A stretch of DNA of 30,992 nucleotides from CAZKXU01 sp964556665 (GCA_964556665.1 CAZKXU010000035.1:1-30992), one strand, 5' to 3'. Counted from the stretch's first letter, positions 7,892-16,698 are shown. Notes: generated from the sequence alone by a model not told the origin. A program made the numbers and translations.

Positions 7892-10800
7892 ATGCGCTTT
7901 ACAGATCTATTTATTAAACGTCCGGTGCTTGCAATCTGCATTAACGTAGTAATTCTTTTAGCCGGCTATGTATCAATCGACAATTTAAGTGTTCGTCAGT
8001 ACCCGCGCAGTGATAATGCCGTGGTAATAATACAGACTGCTTATATAGGCGCGAACGCCGATCTAGTGCGCGGATTCATTACAACCCCGCTTGAGCGGGC
8101 AATTTCAAGCGCTGATGGCATCGACTACATCGAGTCATCAAGCGCCCAGAGTTTAAGCACGATCACTGCTCATTTAAGACTTAATTTTGATGTAAATGAC
8201 GCCCTCACTCAGGTGCAGTCCAAGATTAGCCAGGTGCGAAATGAGCTGCCGCCTGAAGCCGAGGCTCCAACTATTACTGTTGAAAGTGCGGATAACCGCT
8301 TTGCTTCGCTGTATCTAAGTTTCTACTCGCAAGAGCTAGAGCAGAATCAGATTACTGATTATCTCACCAGAGTAATTCAACCGAAACTTTCAGCTCTGCC
8401 TGGTGTGCAAAAAGCAGACATTCTCGGAGCACGTACATATGCAATGCGTATCTGGCTTAAGTCCGACAGAATGAGCGCATTTAATCTTACTCCATCTGAT
8501 ATCAGACAGGCATTAGCAGAGAATAATTTTCTCTCAGCCATCGGCAACACCAAAGGGACGATGGTTACTGTAAATTTAGTTGCGAATACAGATCTACGAA
8601 GCAAAGAGGAGTTTGAAAACTTAGTAGTAAAGAGAGAGCACAACACACTGATCCGCATGAAAGATATCGCCGATGTAGTACTAGGAGCAGAAAGTTATGA
8701 CCAGGATGTTCGTTTCGGTGGTGAACGCGCAACATTTATGGGTGTCTGGGTTTTGCCTAATGCCAACTCTTTAGAGGTCATTCGACGCGTCAGGTCGGAG
8801 GTCTCTGAGATTAGAAAAAATGTCCCTCATGGCATGAAAGTGGGAATTCCTTATGACTCGACCGCATATATTAACGATGCAATCCATGAAGTCTTAAAGA
8901 CTTTAGGGGAGACAGTATGTATTGTTATACTTATTATCTTCCTATTTATCGGATCCTTTAGAGCAGTACTCGTCCCTGTTGTCGCTATTCCCTTATCACT
9001 CGTCGGCGCAGCCGCGATAATGATGACTTTAGGATTTACAATTAATCTACTCACACTATTGGCTATTGTTTTAGCGGTCGGATTAGTCGTTGATGACGCT
9101 ATCGTAATGCTAGAAAATGTGGAAAGGCATGTCGATTCCGGAATGCCACCATTTCAAGCAGCTATCACGGCTGCTCGAGAATTGGCACTACCTACAATTG
9201 CCATGACTCTCACCTTAGCTACTGTATATGCGCCGATAGGACTGCAAGGTGGACTCACCGGAGCATTATTTCGAGAGTTTGCCTTTACCCTGGCCGGCGC
9301 TGTCATTATCTCTGGTGTTGTAGCGCTTACGCTCTCCCCGATGATGTCCTCTAAGTTACTCAGACAAAGTACGAATAAATCTAAGTTTCAACTTAAAGTC
9401 GAATCTTTATTTAATAAAATAAGGGATCGCTATGCTAAGATGCTGCGCCTTACGCTTAAACATCAGCCTGCGGTTGTCAGTGTAGCAGTTATGATAGTTA
9501 TTCTTCTTCCCTTATTTTATATATTTTCGACAAAGGAATTAGCTCCGCGTGAAGACCAAGGGGTGCTCTTTAGCTTTATTCAGGCCGCTCCAAACTCCTC
9601 TTTAGACCAAACTCTGTTATTCACCGAAGAGGTAAATAAGGCATATCAGTCTTTTCCGGAGACAGCCAACACATTTCAGCTTACAAGTCCTAATGTCGGC
9701 TTCTCCGGAATGTTAACCAAGCCATGGAGTGAGCGAGAGCGCACGATCATGGAGATTGAAGGTGAGGCCTGGGGCAAAATGTCTACTATCCCCGGTATCC
9801 GAGCAATTGTTACCTCACCTCCTCCTTTGCCCGGCGGAAGTGATTTTCAGATCGAATTTGTCATCTCCTCAACCGATGAGCCGGCTCAAATTGTTCAGTA
9901 TGCAGACCAGCTTGTAGGGAAAGCATTCGAAAGCGGGTTATTTATGTTTGCCGATACGGATCTAAAATTCGACCTGCCGCAGAGTGAAATCATTATAGAT
10001 CGCGATAAACTTTCCGCCCTAGGGTTAACACCTCGTCAGATTGGAACAGATCTTGGCATACTTACTGGTGGCGATTATATAAACAGATTCAATATCTCCG
10101 GCAGAGCGTATAAAGTTATCCCTCAGTTAAAACGTGAAGAGCGGCTCAATCCGGAGCAGTTAGAAGAGGTTTATGTTAGTGGTCCAAATGGCAGCCCAAT
10201 TTCATTGGCAAGTTTTGCAACTATTAAAAACAGTGTTGAGCCTCGTCAGCTGAACAGATTCCAACAGATTAATTCTGCTAAGATTCAAGGAGCACTTCCA
10301 CCTGGAGTAAGCATAGATCAGGGGTTAAAAGTATTGGAAGATGCAGCAGCATCCATTCTGCCTGCCACCTACAATATTGATTATGCAGGTGAATCACGCC
10401 AATTGCGTAAAGAGCAGAATAACCTTGTAGGAACTTTAATACTGGCCCTTATCCTAATATACCTTGTGCTAGCTTCGCAGTTTGAAAGTTTCCGAGATCC
10501 GTTCATAATTCTTGCCGGCTCTGTGCCACTAGCCATGGTTGGTGCCTTATTGGTGATATTTTTAAACGGCACAACTTTGAACATCTACTCACAGGTGGGG
10601 CTAGTAACTCTTGTAGGCTTAATCGCGAAAAATGGAATCCTGGTAGTAGAATTCGCAAACCATCTACAGGAGAAAGGACTAAGTGTGCTTGAGGCTATTG
10701 AGCAATCCTCTCTTACTAGGCTGCGACCGATCCTGATGACTTCATTTGCTACAATCGTTGGTCACTTTCCATTAGTGATAGCAACTGGAGCTGGGGCCGG

Positions 10801-10975
10801 AGCGCGAAACAGTATAGGTATAGTCCTTGTTTGTGGTATGTTAATCGGCACTTTTTTTACCCTATTTATTCTGCCTACTATATATAGCCTGGGTGCACAT
10901 AGATATACTGATCAAACTACAAATGATGATAACTCATCCTCAAAACTTCTTCTTTTTAACCAGAAGATAGGTTAA
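7892..10975 (+). CDS. RND-family multidrug efflux transporter
   Basis: This is the inner-membrane proton-driven pump of the HAE-1/AcrB family. The 1027-residue length is standard. The N-terminus FTDLFIKRPVLAICINVVI is typical. The proton-relay pair in TM4 is present (Asp401-Asp402 in VGLVVDDAIVMLENVERH), as is the partner Lys913 in TM10 (GLIAKNGILVVEFAN). Two large periplasmic domains separate TM1-2 and TM7-8. The sequence resembles MexK/MdtB-type pumps more than AcrB, but I cannot assign a subfamily. The C-terminus carries a short polar tail after the last helix. With the two upstream genes it forms a complete tripartite pump, perhaps for drugs, dyes, detergents or metabolites. No regulator gene is adjacent. 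Confidence 0.95.
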   Translation: MRFTDLFIKRPVLAICINVVILLAGYVSIDNLSVRQYPRSDNAVVIIQTAYIGANADLVRGFITTPLERAISSADGIDYIESSSAQSLSTITAHLRLNFDVNDALTQVQSKISQVRNELPPEAEAPTITVESADNRFASLYLSFYSQELEQNQITDYLTRVIQPKLSALPGVQKADILGARTYAMRIWLKSDRMSAFNLTPSDIRQALAENNFLSAIGNTKGTMVTVNLVANTDLRSKEEFENLVVKREHNTLIRMKDIADVVLGAESYDQDVRFGGERATFMGVWVLPNANSLEVIRRVRSEVSEIRKNVPHGMKVGIPYDSTAYINDAIHEVLKTLGETVCIVILIIFLFIGSFRAVLVPVVAIPLSLVGAAAIMMTLGFTINLLTLLAIVLAVGLVVDDAIVMLENVERHVDSGMPPFQAAITAARELALPTIAMTLTLATVYAPIGLQGGLTGALFREFAFTLAGAVIISGVVALTLSPMMSSKLLRQSTNKSKFQLKVESLFNKIRDRYAKMLRLTLKHQPAVVSVAVMIVILLPLFYIFSTKELAPREDQGVLFSFIQAAPNSSLDQTLLFTEEVNKAYQSFPETANTFQLTSPNVGFSGMLTKPWSERERTIMEIEGEAWGKMSTIPGIRAIVTSPPPLPGGSDFQIEFVISSTDEPAQIVQYADQLVGKAFESGLFMFADTDLKFDLPQSEIIIDRDKLSALGLTPRQIGTDLGILTGGDYINRFNISGRAYKVIPQLKREERLNPEQLEEVYVSGPNGSPISLASFATIKNSVEPRQLNRFQQINSAKIQGALPPGVSIDQGLKVLEDAAASILPATYNIDYAGESRQLRKEQNNLVGTLILALILIYLVLASQFESFRDPFIILAGSVPLAMVGALLVIFLNGTTLNIYSQVGLVTLVGLIAKNGILVVEFANHLQEKGLSVLEAIEQSSLTRLRPILMTSFATIVGHFPLVIATGAGAGARNSIGIVLVCGMLIGTFFTLFILPTIYSLGAHRYTDQTTNDDNSSSKLLLFNQKIG

Positions 10976-11027
10976 TATATAAAGGATTACATCTGACTTT
11001 AATTTTATCATATTATTGATCTTTATT

Positions 11028-11342
11028 ATGACAAAAAATGAACATGTAGTAACTGTCAATATCGCCTTTAGAAACATTGAGGCAACAGATGCTTTAAAAA
11101 GCTACGCTACCGAAAAAGTTAGTCATTGCCTTAAAAAGTTTATTCATCATGAAACTGAAGCACATCTGGTTCTTGCGGTCGAGAAAAATCGTCAGATTGC
11201 TGAGGCAAGATTTCATGCAGATGGACATGATTTCAATGTTAAAGAGGAAAGTCCGGATCTATATGCCTCGATCGACTCCCTGGTCAGCTCACTAAGCAGC
11301 CAGCTTCGTAAACATAAGGAAAGGATTACGAAACACCATTGA
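11028..11342 (+). CDS. hpf: Ribosome hibernation-promoting factor, short form
   Basis: HPF binds the decoding region of the 30S subunit in stationary phase and promotes inactive ribosome dimers or shields idle ribosomes. I chose the ATG at 11028 (104 residues) over an upstream TTG because it gives the usual MTKN..VTVNIAFRNIEAT N-terminus. The ribosome binding site is weak. The beta-alpha-beta-beta-beta-alpha fold is recognisable, with FRNIEATDALKSYATEKV, basic residues, ADGHDFNVKEESPDLYASID and a Lys/His-rich tail. It lacks the C-terminal dimerisation domain of long HPF. It overlaps rapZ by two bases, indicating translational coupling. Its usual neighbour rpoN lies about 7.2 kb upstream here. 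Confidence 0.93.
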   Translation: MTKNEHVVTVNIAFRNIEATDALKSYATEKVSHCLKKFIHHETEAHLVLAVEKNRQIAEARFHADGHDFNVKEESPDLYASIDSLVSSLSSQLRKHKERITKHH

Positions 11343-12229
11343 GTAGCTTAGACTTAGGTCAGATCTCCCAACTTGTTTTGGTTGCGGGGCTCTCCGGAGC
11401 CGGCAAGTCGACTACCATCGACGTGTTGTCCGACCAGGGCTTCTATACTATTGATAATCTTCCGGTAGCGCTGCTTTCTAGCTTCATAGATTTCTCCAAG
11501 AATTCAGGGCCTAGATTTACTAGGGCTGCACTGCTTCTTGATATTGACTCAGAGGAGAAGGTTAAAAACCTTCTCTCAATATATAAGACTCTCCCAAAGG
11601 AGATGATCCGGATAATATTCTTAGACTGTAAGACCGACATGGTCATTCGCCGTTATAGTGAAACTAGGCGTCCACATCCCGGGTTTGAAGCTGACAAGGA
11701 CAAAACACTAGGCGAAGCAATTGAGCGGGAACGCAGCCGCCTATCTCCTATTAAAGAAATCGCCAATTTTATAATTGATTCAACTGAACTCACGGTACAT
11801 GACTTAAAACGTGAGCTTAAGTTATATATCGATACATTATTAAGCACGAAATCAGCCTCTATCAGTATAAATTTTGTATCCTTTGGATACAAATATGGAA
11901 TCCCTCTGGACTGCGACCTTCTTATTGACGTAAGATTTATAACAAATCCACATTTCATAGATCACCTACGTGAAAAGACGGGGCTGGATAATGACGTAAG
12001 AGAGTATGTTCTAGAAAATACGGACACTGTCGAATTCCTCTCCCACTATACTCAGCTTCTAAATTTCCTATTACCTAGATATGCTTTTGAAGGGAAAAGT
12101 TATCTTAATGTTGGAATCGGGTGCACCGGTGGCAGACATCGCTCCGTTACTATCGCTGAAACCCTCTCTAAGAAGATCGCAGTCAACAATTACTCTATAA
12201 GCGTAAAACATAGAGACCTCGATAGGTAG
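11339..12229 (+). CDS. rapZ: RNase adapter protein RapZ (YvcJ family nucleotide-binding protein)
   Basis: RapZ-family proteins bind nucleotides. In enterobacteria RapZ steers small RNAs of the glmS pathway to RNase E, and the role in this lineage is unproven. The 296-residue protein has the P-loop GLSGAGKS (17-24), a Walker-B-like region (IIFLDCKTDMVIRRYSETRRPHP) and the conserved C-terminal block with GCTGGRHRSV (261-270), hallmarks of the family. Length is close to the usual 285. The start is a TTG at 11339 inside the TTGA overlap with the hpf stop, preceded by AAGGAAAGG. The arrangement implies that hpf and rapZ are translated together. The last stretch (SISVKHRDLDR) is standard for the family. 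Confidence 0.93.
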   Translation: MSSLDLGQISQLVLVAGLSGAGKSTTIDVLSDQGFYTIDNLPVALLSSFIDFSKNSGPRFTRAALLLDIDSEEKVKNLLSIYKTLPKEMIRIIFLDCKTDMVIRRYSETRRPHPGFEADKDKTLGEAIERERSRLSPIKEIANFIIDSTELTVHDLKRELKLYIDTLLSTKSASISINFVSFGYKYGIPLDCDLLIDVRFITNPHFIDHLREKTGLDNDVREYVLENTDTVEFLSHYTQLLNFLLPRYAFEGKSYLNVGIGCTGGRHRSVTIAETLSKKIAVNNYSISVKHRDLDR

Positions 12230-12377
12230 TCCAATTTAAGAATTTCTCGTTTTTTGTCATATTTATGATATAAATCGACAAATTTACTTCTTTTTAACTC
12301 TTGATCTTTTACCGACCTATATTTAAAACAGGTAATTGTTCAATTTACGGTTCAACATCAATTTTGCGAGGAAAAAA

Positions 12378-13547
12378 ATGTCTAGTTATATATTTACATC
12401 CGAATCAGTCTCCGAAGGTCATCCAGATAAAGTCGCCGATCAGATAAGTGACGCAGTCCTAGATGCATGTCTCAAGGTTGATCCGTTAAGCCGCGTAGCA
12501 TGTGAGACCCTAGTTAAGGGCGACATGGTGGTTTTGGCTGGTGAAATCACAAGCAAAGCTAAACCTAACTATGACAAGATAGTACGTGAGACCATTCGCG
12601 GAATTGGCTACTGCGATCCAAAGATAGGTTTCGATTCCGAGACCTGCCAGATTGTTAAGTATCTTACCGAACAATCACCTGACATCAGCATGGGTGTTAC
12701 TGCTGACAATACCCACAACAAGGAACAGGGTGCAGGTGACCAGGGATTGATGTTCGGATATGCCTGCGACGAGACTCCTGAGTTTATGCCGCTTCCTATA
12801 TCCTTAGCTCACAGCTTGCTGCGTGAGTTATCTAGATTAAGAAACAGTGGTGATGCAAATTTCATAAAGCCAGACTCCAAATCACAGGTTTCAGTGCTTT
12901 ACAAAGACGGCAAACCTCACAGTGTTGAGACTGTAGTTCTTTCAACACAGCATGCTGAGGAGAAAGATCTTAAAGAGCTCGAGAGCTGGGTAATCAAGAA
13001 TGTCATTAAAAAGATTATTCCTGCAAAATATCTTAAGAATGACACAAGATTCCTAATTAATCCGACTGGTCGCTTCGTACAAGGCGGGCCAGTAGCTGAT
13101 TGCGGCTTAACCGGACGCAAAATTATTGTCGACACTTATGGCGGTTCCAGCCGTCATGGTGGTGGTGCTTTTTCGGGCAAAGATCCTTCCAAGGTTGATC
13201 GTTCTGCGGCGTATGCTGCCCGTCATATCGCAAAGAATGTTGTTGGTAGCGGTGCTGCTGCTTGCTGCGAAGTACAGGTTGCTTACGCAATCGGCGTAGC
13301 CAAGCCTGTTGCAATCTATGTTGACACCTTCGGATCCGGCAAGGTTTCTGATGAGAAGATCGCTTCAGCCATCTCTGAGATTTTTGATCTAAGGCCTTCA
13401 GGGATCATCGCTGAGCTTGACTTACTCCGCCCAATCTATCAGTCAACTGCATCTTACGGCCATTTTGGTCGTGAGCCCGGCAAAGATGGTCAGTTCAGTT
13501 GGGAGAAGTTGGACAAGGTGACAGCATTACGAGAGGCCCTGCTGTAG
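12378..13547 (+). CDS. metK: S-adenosylmethionine synthetase MetK
   Basis: MetK makes S-adenosylmethionine from methionine and ATP, releasing phosphate and pyrophosphate. It is a cytoplasmic tetramer. I start at the ATG at 12378 (389 residues), because GAGG lies 7 bases upstream and the usual N-terminus YIFTSESVSEGHPDKVADQISDA follows at once. An upstream TTG at 12336 would add 14 unrelated residues. Family motifs are present: GEGHPDK-like SEGHPDK with the metal/ATP His, the GAGDQGLMFGYA nucleotide-binding motif, the FLINPTGRFVQGGPVADCGLTGRKIIVDTYG block and the GGGAFSGKDPSKVDRS loop. Length is normal (about 385). It is separated from rapZ by 148 bases without a recognisable SAM riboswitch. 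A copy of the R1 palindrome lies 12 bases after its stop. Confidence 0.97.
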   Translation: MSSYIFTSESVSEGHPDKVADQISDAVLDACLKVDPLSRVACETLVKGDMVVLAGEITSKAKPNYDKIVRETIRGIGYCDPKIGFDSETCQIVKYLTEQSPDISMGVTADNTHNKEQGAGDQGLMFGYACDETPEFMPLPISLAHSLLRELSRLRNSGDANFIKPDSKSQVSVLYKDGKPHSVETVVLSTQHAEEKDLKELESWVIKNVIKKIIPAKYLKNDTRFLINPTGRFVQGGPVADCGLTGRKIIVDTYGGSSRHGGGAFSGKDPSKVDRSAAYAARHIAKNVVGSGAAACCEVQVAYAIGVAKPVAIYVDTFGSGKVSDEKIASAISEIFDLRPSGIIAELDLLRPIYQSTASYGHFGREPGKDGQFSWEKLDKVTALREALL

Positions 13548-13559
13548 TGCAACATACCT

Positions 13560-13797
13560 ACTGGGACCGCGGGACGCGCCTGGGCAGTGCAAGGCGCTCA
13601 GGTTACGCGAAGCGTAACTACTGAGCAGCCTAAGATTGTTTCATTCCTTTAGGAGCGCGAAAGCGCGAGCACTGCTACCAGGCAGCGTAAGATAAATGCT
13701 TGCGAAGCAAGCTTCAACAAGTCCACGCGTAGCGTGGTCCAGCCCGCTTGCTAGCGGAATTCCGCCAAGCAGCGGGCTGGAAGCCCGCGGTCCCAGT
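13560..13797 (-). repeat. Nested palindromic element R1, expanded long form, copy 2
   Basis: This 238-bp element lies between the convergent genes metK and the cation transporter. It begins ACTGGGACCGCGG (13560) and ends CCGCGGTCCCAGT (13797). Read on the minus strand it follows the same module order as 155-312. It has about 80 extra bases, including a second, diverged version of the ATCTTACGCTGCCTGGTAG module and the extra hairpins GCGC-GAAA-GCGC and GTTACGCTTCGCGTAAC. No ORF is present. Confidence 0.85.
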
Positions 13798-13804
13798 AGA
13801 TTGC

Positions 13805-14707
13805 CTACCCCGCCTTAAACGGCTCAACATGCACTAAGACTTTTGTTATCACAGGGAGCTCCTCCCTAATCTTATCCTGGACCATATGAGCGAGCTGATG
13901 TCCCTCAGTCACACTCATATCACCAGAAACGATCACATCAAGGTCGACATAAAAATCAAGCCCTAGTTTACGCACATGACATTTATGTGTACCCATAACT
14001 CCTGGGACAGCGGCAGCAATTGCTCTGATTTCAGTATTTATTCCCTGATCTGGCGCCTGCTCCAAGATCTCCCCAAGCGCTGGACGTAATAGCGAGTAAG
14101 CATTTAAGCTCATCACCATCGCAGCGAATAGCGCGGCCCAATCATCAGCGCTTTCATACCCTGGCCCTGCAAGAAGAGCTATTGAGATTCCAATAAAAGC
14201 GGCTAATGAGGTCAGGGCATCGGATCGTTGATGCCAAGCCTCAATCTTTAGCACCATACTGCCAACACTACTGCCACGACTAAATATGAATCTGAACAGC
14301 AGCTCTTTAATAATTAGAACAACTAACAGCACGATTAAAGTAAATGGCGCAGGAGCCATATGCGGCGTCCTTATCTCATGCACACTCTGAATTACAATAA
14401 ATGCCGCGGAGGCGAAAAGAAAAAGGGAAACGAATACAGCTGCCAACGTTTCAGCCCTGCCCTTCCCGTACGGATACTGCTCTGATGGTGGCGCTGACGC
14501 AATTTTAATACCGATCAAGCTCACTATTGAAGAGAGCGTATCAGCAACCGATTCGATTGCATCTGCAATCAACACATAGGTATGACCATAGTACCCCGTC
14601 AAACCTTTTATAATAGCTAGAAACAGGCTGCCAACGATACCGATACGAACAGTCTGCTGAGCAACCTTGACCCTATCCGCCTTTGATTCCTTTATCTGTC
14701 CGTACAT
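13805..14707 (-). CDS. Cation diffusion facilitator (CDF) transporter
   Basis: CDF proteins are inner-membrane dimers that export divalent metals such as Zn, Fe or Mn by proton antiport. The 300-residue protein has six hydrophobic segments, the family motif PYGKGRAET (79-87) after TM2 and a C-terminal cytoplasmic metal-sensing domain (about 220-295). The transport site appears as ExxxD in TM2 (Glu52, Asp56 in ADAIESVAD) and HxxxD in TM5 (His159, Asp163 in WHQRSDALTS). The classical Zn exporter has DxxxD in TM2, so the Glu is a variation known in some CDF branches and may alter metal choice. It has no metalloregulator neighbour. It lies 11 bases downstream of the Rossmann-like gene and is probably co-transcribed with it. 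Its stop is only 7 bases from the R1 element. Confidence 0.93.
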   Translation of the reverse strand: MYGQIKESKADRVKVAQQTVRIGIVGSLFLAIIKGLTGYYGHTYVLIADAIESVADTLSSIVSLIGIKIASAPPSEQYPYGKGRAETLAAVFVSLFLFASAAFIVIQSVHEIRTPHMAPAPFTLIVLLVVLIIKELLFRFIFSRGSSVGSMVLKIEAWHQRSDALTSLAAFIGISIALLAGPGYESADDWAALFAAMVMSLNAYSLLRPALGEILEQAPDQGINTEIRAIAAAVPGVMGTHKCHVRKLGLDFYVDLDVIVSGDMSVTEGHQLAHMVQDKIREELPVITKVLVHVEPFKAG

Positions 14708-14718
14708 AAAATGTTCTG

Positions 14719-15639
14719 TTAAGCTTTACACCAATACTGAGTCTCTACCCTGTGAATTATCCCGAAATCCCTCTGCTCTACCCCTTGCGGCGCAATATGC
14801 CATAGCCATGAATCAGAAAACTTCTCTGAAAATCCTGAAACTCTGATTCGCTCCGAGAGACGCAGCGCTTGCTCTATCTGCCATTCAGCTTGCTCATGCT
14901 TATAATAATATATCTCCGTATCACTGCATAACAACACGCCTCTTGCTGCACTGCGTGCAAGCAGAGCAAGATGCTCCTCCTCTAAGCGCCGCATTGATCC
15001 GGCTAAGGCTGCCTGCAGTGCTGCCTCGTACTCTCCATTCCGATCAGTATCAATTTTAAGATAACGTAGGATTAACTCATGTGCACGATCTCTCCAATAG
15101 ACTGCTATCTGGCTTAGTAGATTAACGCTAAAAATATAATCAAATCTTCCTATCTCGACCGGCTGCACCCGCAATCCATCTAAGTACTGTATTAGTTCAG
15201 AGACTGTCCTAATCTGAGCGCTTCTAAATTTTCCTCTCAGCTCTGTTGACCACCCAGATACTCCTCCTGAGATATCAATTATGTTGAACCTAATCTCTCT
15301 GCTGCGATGATTAGCAGCTTTTTTTCTCCAAAATTCTCTTAAAGACGGGTTTGCATCAAATAGCGCAATCTTTTCAAACTTGTCTGTTAACAGTTCAAGA
15401 TCGATATCAAAAAGATGTCCCGCACCAAGAACTGCAATAGAACCTGAACCACCCCACTTGTGTGCTGAGAGAGCGGTGCGTTGAAATTCTTTACATAACG
15501 AGATATGCTTTTCCCAGTACGTTTTGGCACGATCGCGACGCATCACTATTCCGATCCCCATCCTCAGATAGTCCCGATAATGAGGGAAACGTAACCAGTT
15601 CGAGAAGTAGTTTAGTAATGAAATGTTCGGTGCTGACAT
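14719..15639 (-). CDS. Unknown protein with a Rossmann-like, possibly SAM-binding, domain
   Basis: I do not recognise a named family. The 306-residue protein (ATG at 15639, with AGGA 12 bases upstream on its strand) has one clear Rossmann-type region. SIAVLGAGHLFDIDLELL is followed by EKIALFDANPSLREFW, the order of motifs I and II in SAM-dependent methyltransferases, and RFDYIFSVNLLSQIA fits motif IV. A long helical stretch rich in Arg, Glu and Leu (about 205-250) follows. An upstream TTG at 15705 would extend it by 22 residues and overlap trmB, which I judge less likely. It diverges from trmB across 52 bases and precedes the CDF gene. A methyltransferase is a reasonable guess, but the substrate is unknown. 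Confidence 0.65.
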   Translation of the reverse strand: MSAPNISLLNYFSNWLRFPHYRDYLRMGIGIVMRRDRAKTYWEKHISLCKEFQRTALSAHKWGGSGSIAVLGAGHLFDIDLELLTDKFEKIALFDANPSLREFWRKKAANHRSREIRFNIIDISGGVSGWSTELRGKFRSAQIRTVSELIQYLDGLRVQPVEIGRFDYIFSVNLLSQIAVYWRDRAHELILRYLKIDTDRNGEYEAALQAALAGSMRRLEEEHLALLARSAARGVLLCSDTEIYYYKHEQAEWQIEQALRLSERIRVSGFSEKFSDSWLWHIAPQGVEQRDFGIIHRVETQYWCKA

Positions 15640-15691
15640 GGCTGTATACAATCCTAACAATTCAGCGCCTATATTGGCAGGAGCTATTTGA

Positions 15692-16360
15692 GTGACCTTT
15701 ACCAAATGGAAGAATCAGTATATCGAGCTTGTTAATAGTAGCTCTGAGTACATTATCAACTGCGGTAAAAACCCGCTTTCTGCACCACAAAAGGAGCTGC
15801 TAGCCAAACGAATCAGCTCCTATGCACGGATCATAGTTGAGCTTGGCAGCGGCTCAGGTGCCCATTTATTAGAACAGGCTTCTCAAAATCCGGATACTTT
15901 ATACGTAGGATTTGAAATCCGATTTAAGCGCACTTTCCGTACTGCACAAAAAGCGGAAAAGGCTGAGATCCGTAACCTACTTCTTTTACGAGCTAATGCT
16001 GAGAGGATCACTGAGTTTTTCGGTAACTCTTCGATACAGGGCTTTTACGTTAATTTCCCTGACCCATGGGATAAAAAACGGTGGCATAAGCATAGGATGT
16101 TAAATAGCAGATCCCTAAATGAGATGCATGCGCTGCTTAAACCTGGTGGCTTCATATCCTATAAAACCGATCACCAAGGCTACTTCAAAGATACTCGCAA
16201 GCTACTCTGCGAACTTAATTTGTATCAGATTTGTCAGGAATCAGAGGATTTACATAATAGTGACATCCCTAAGGAACTACGAAATATTCGTAGTGAATTC
16301 GAAATGCTTTTTATCTCCAAAGGGTTACCGGTCTATTTCATAGAAGTTCGTAAAAGTTAG
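15692..16360 (+). CDS. trmB: tRNA (guanine-N7-)-methyltransferase TrmB
   Basis: TrmB methylates N7 of G46 in the tRNA variable loop using S-adenosylmethionine. The 222-residue protein starts at a GTG (15692) with AGGAG 8 bases upstream. No in-frame ATG gives a better fit. Motifs are motif I IVELGSGSGAHLLEQA (48-63), the family-specific YVGFEIRFKR (71-80), the catalytic and binding block NFPDPWDKKRWHKHR (121-135) and PGGFISYKTD (151-160). The motif-I sequence differs from the common EIGFGMGE type but keeps the Gly pattern. Length is normal for the short bacterial form. A SAM-using enzyme encoded two genes from metK is probably coincidental. It has 52 bases to the divergent unknown gene. Confidence 0.93.
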   Translation: MTFTKWKNQYIELVNSSSEYIINCGKNPLSAPQKELLAKRISSYARIIVELGSGSGAHLLEQASQNPDTLYVGFEIRFKRTFRTAQKAEKAEIRNLLLLRANAERITEFFGNSSIQGFYVNFPDPWDKKRWHKHRMLNSRSLNEMHALLKPGGFISYKTDHQGYFKDTRKLLCELNLYQICQESEDLHNSDIPKELRNIRSEFEMLFISKGLPVYFIEVRKS

Positions 16361-16397
16361 CCTAATATATTTCTAGGCGAGATCCCTAAAGTTGCGA

Positions 16398-16429
16398 TAT
16401 AATGAAATAGTTACAACTTTCCTGTAACT
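16398..16429 (+). promoter_or_regulatory. Possible -10 box and hairpin before small protein gene
   Basis: TATAAT at 16398-16403 matches a -10 consensus, but no good -35 lies 16-18 bases upstream. A perfect 7-bp inverted repeat, AGTTACA (16409-16415) and TGTAACT (16423-16429), follows at about the expected start of transcription and would form a 5' hairpin in the leader of the 68-residue gene. Confidence 0.35.
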
Positions 16430-16481
16430 GGTTTTCGAAATGCTCATCAAAGAGTATAGAAGGTTTTATTTTGGGGTAATT

Positions 16482-16688
16482 ATGAAGGTTAGTACAAAGA
16501 AAAATGCAGCTATTAAAGCAGTAGAGTCAGTTCATACAACCGTTGGTGAACTCATTGAAACAATCACAAAATTAGCATTAGAGTCAGGAAAATCCGAGGA
16601 GGAGGGCTATCTACTAGCTCAAGCCACTCTCGAAAACATTCTTAGAAGAAAAGCTATGGCTCAGGGTAATGGCGTCTACATGCATTAG
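16482..16688 (+). CDS. Small helical protein of unknown function (68 residues)
   Basis: I do not recognise this protein. The ATG at 16482 is preceded by GGGG with 6-base spacing and gives 68 residues beginning MKVSTKKNAAIKAVES. An earlier in-frame ATG at 16440 would add 14 poorly fitting residues. Composition is strongly helix-forming and charged (VGELIETITKLALESGKSEEEGYLLAQATLENIL), with no hydrophobic segment or Cys, so a small cytosolic helical protein or adaptor is likely. It lies between trmB and a convergent glycosidase-like gene, leaving only 10 bases between the two stops. A good ribosome site and a possible TATAAT upstream argue that it is real. Confidence 0.65.
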   Translation: MKVSTKKNAAIKAVESVHTTVGELIETITKLALESGKSEEEGYLLAQATLENILRRKAMAQGNGVYMH

Positions 16689-16698
16689 TGCAGGTAGG

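Noticed and set aside
11016..11027. TTG start at 11016 for hpf
   Set aside because: The ATG at 11028 gives the usual HPF N-terminus, so the four extra residues are not needed.
12230..12377. Possible SAM riboswitch in the metK leader
   Set aside because: No SAM-I, SAM-II or SAM/SAH consensus stems or conserved loops were recognised. Only a weak hairpin (12254-12281) is present, without a terminator.
12336..12377. Upstream TTG start for metK
   Set aside because: The extra residues do not match the family, and the ATG at 12378 has a well-placed GAGG.
15640..15705. TTG start at 15705 for the Rossmann-like gene
   Set aside because: It would overlap the trmB start and adds 22 residues without support. 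The ATG at 15639 has an AGGA upstream.
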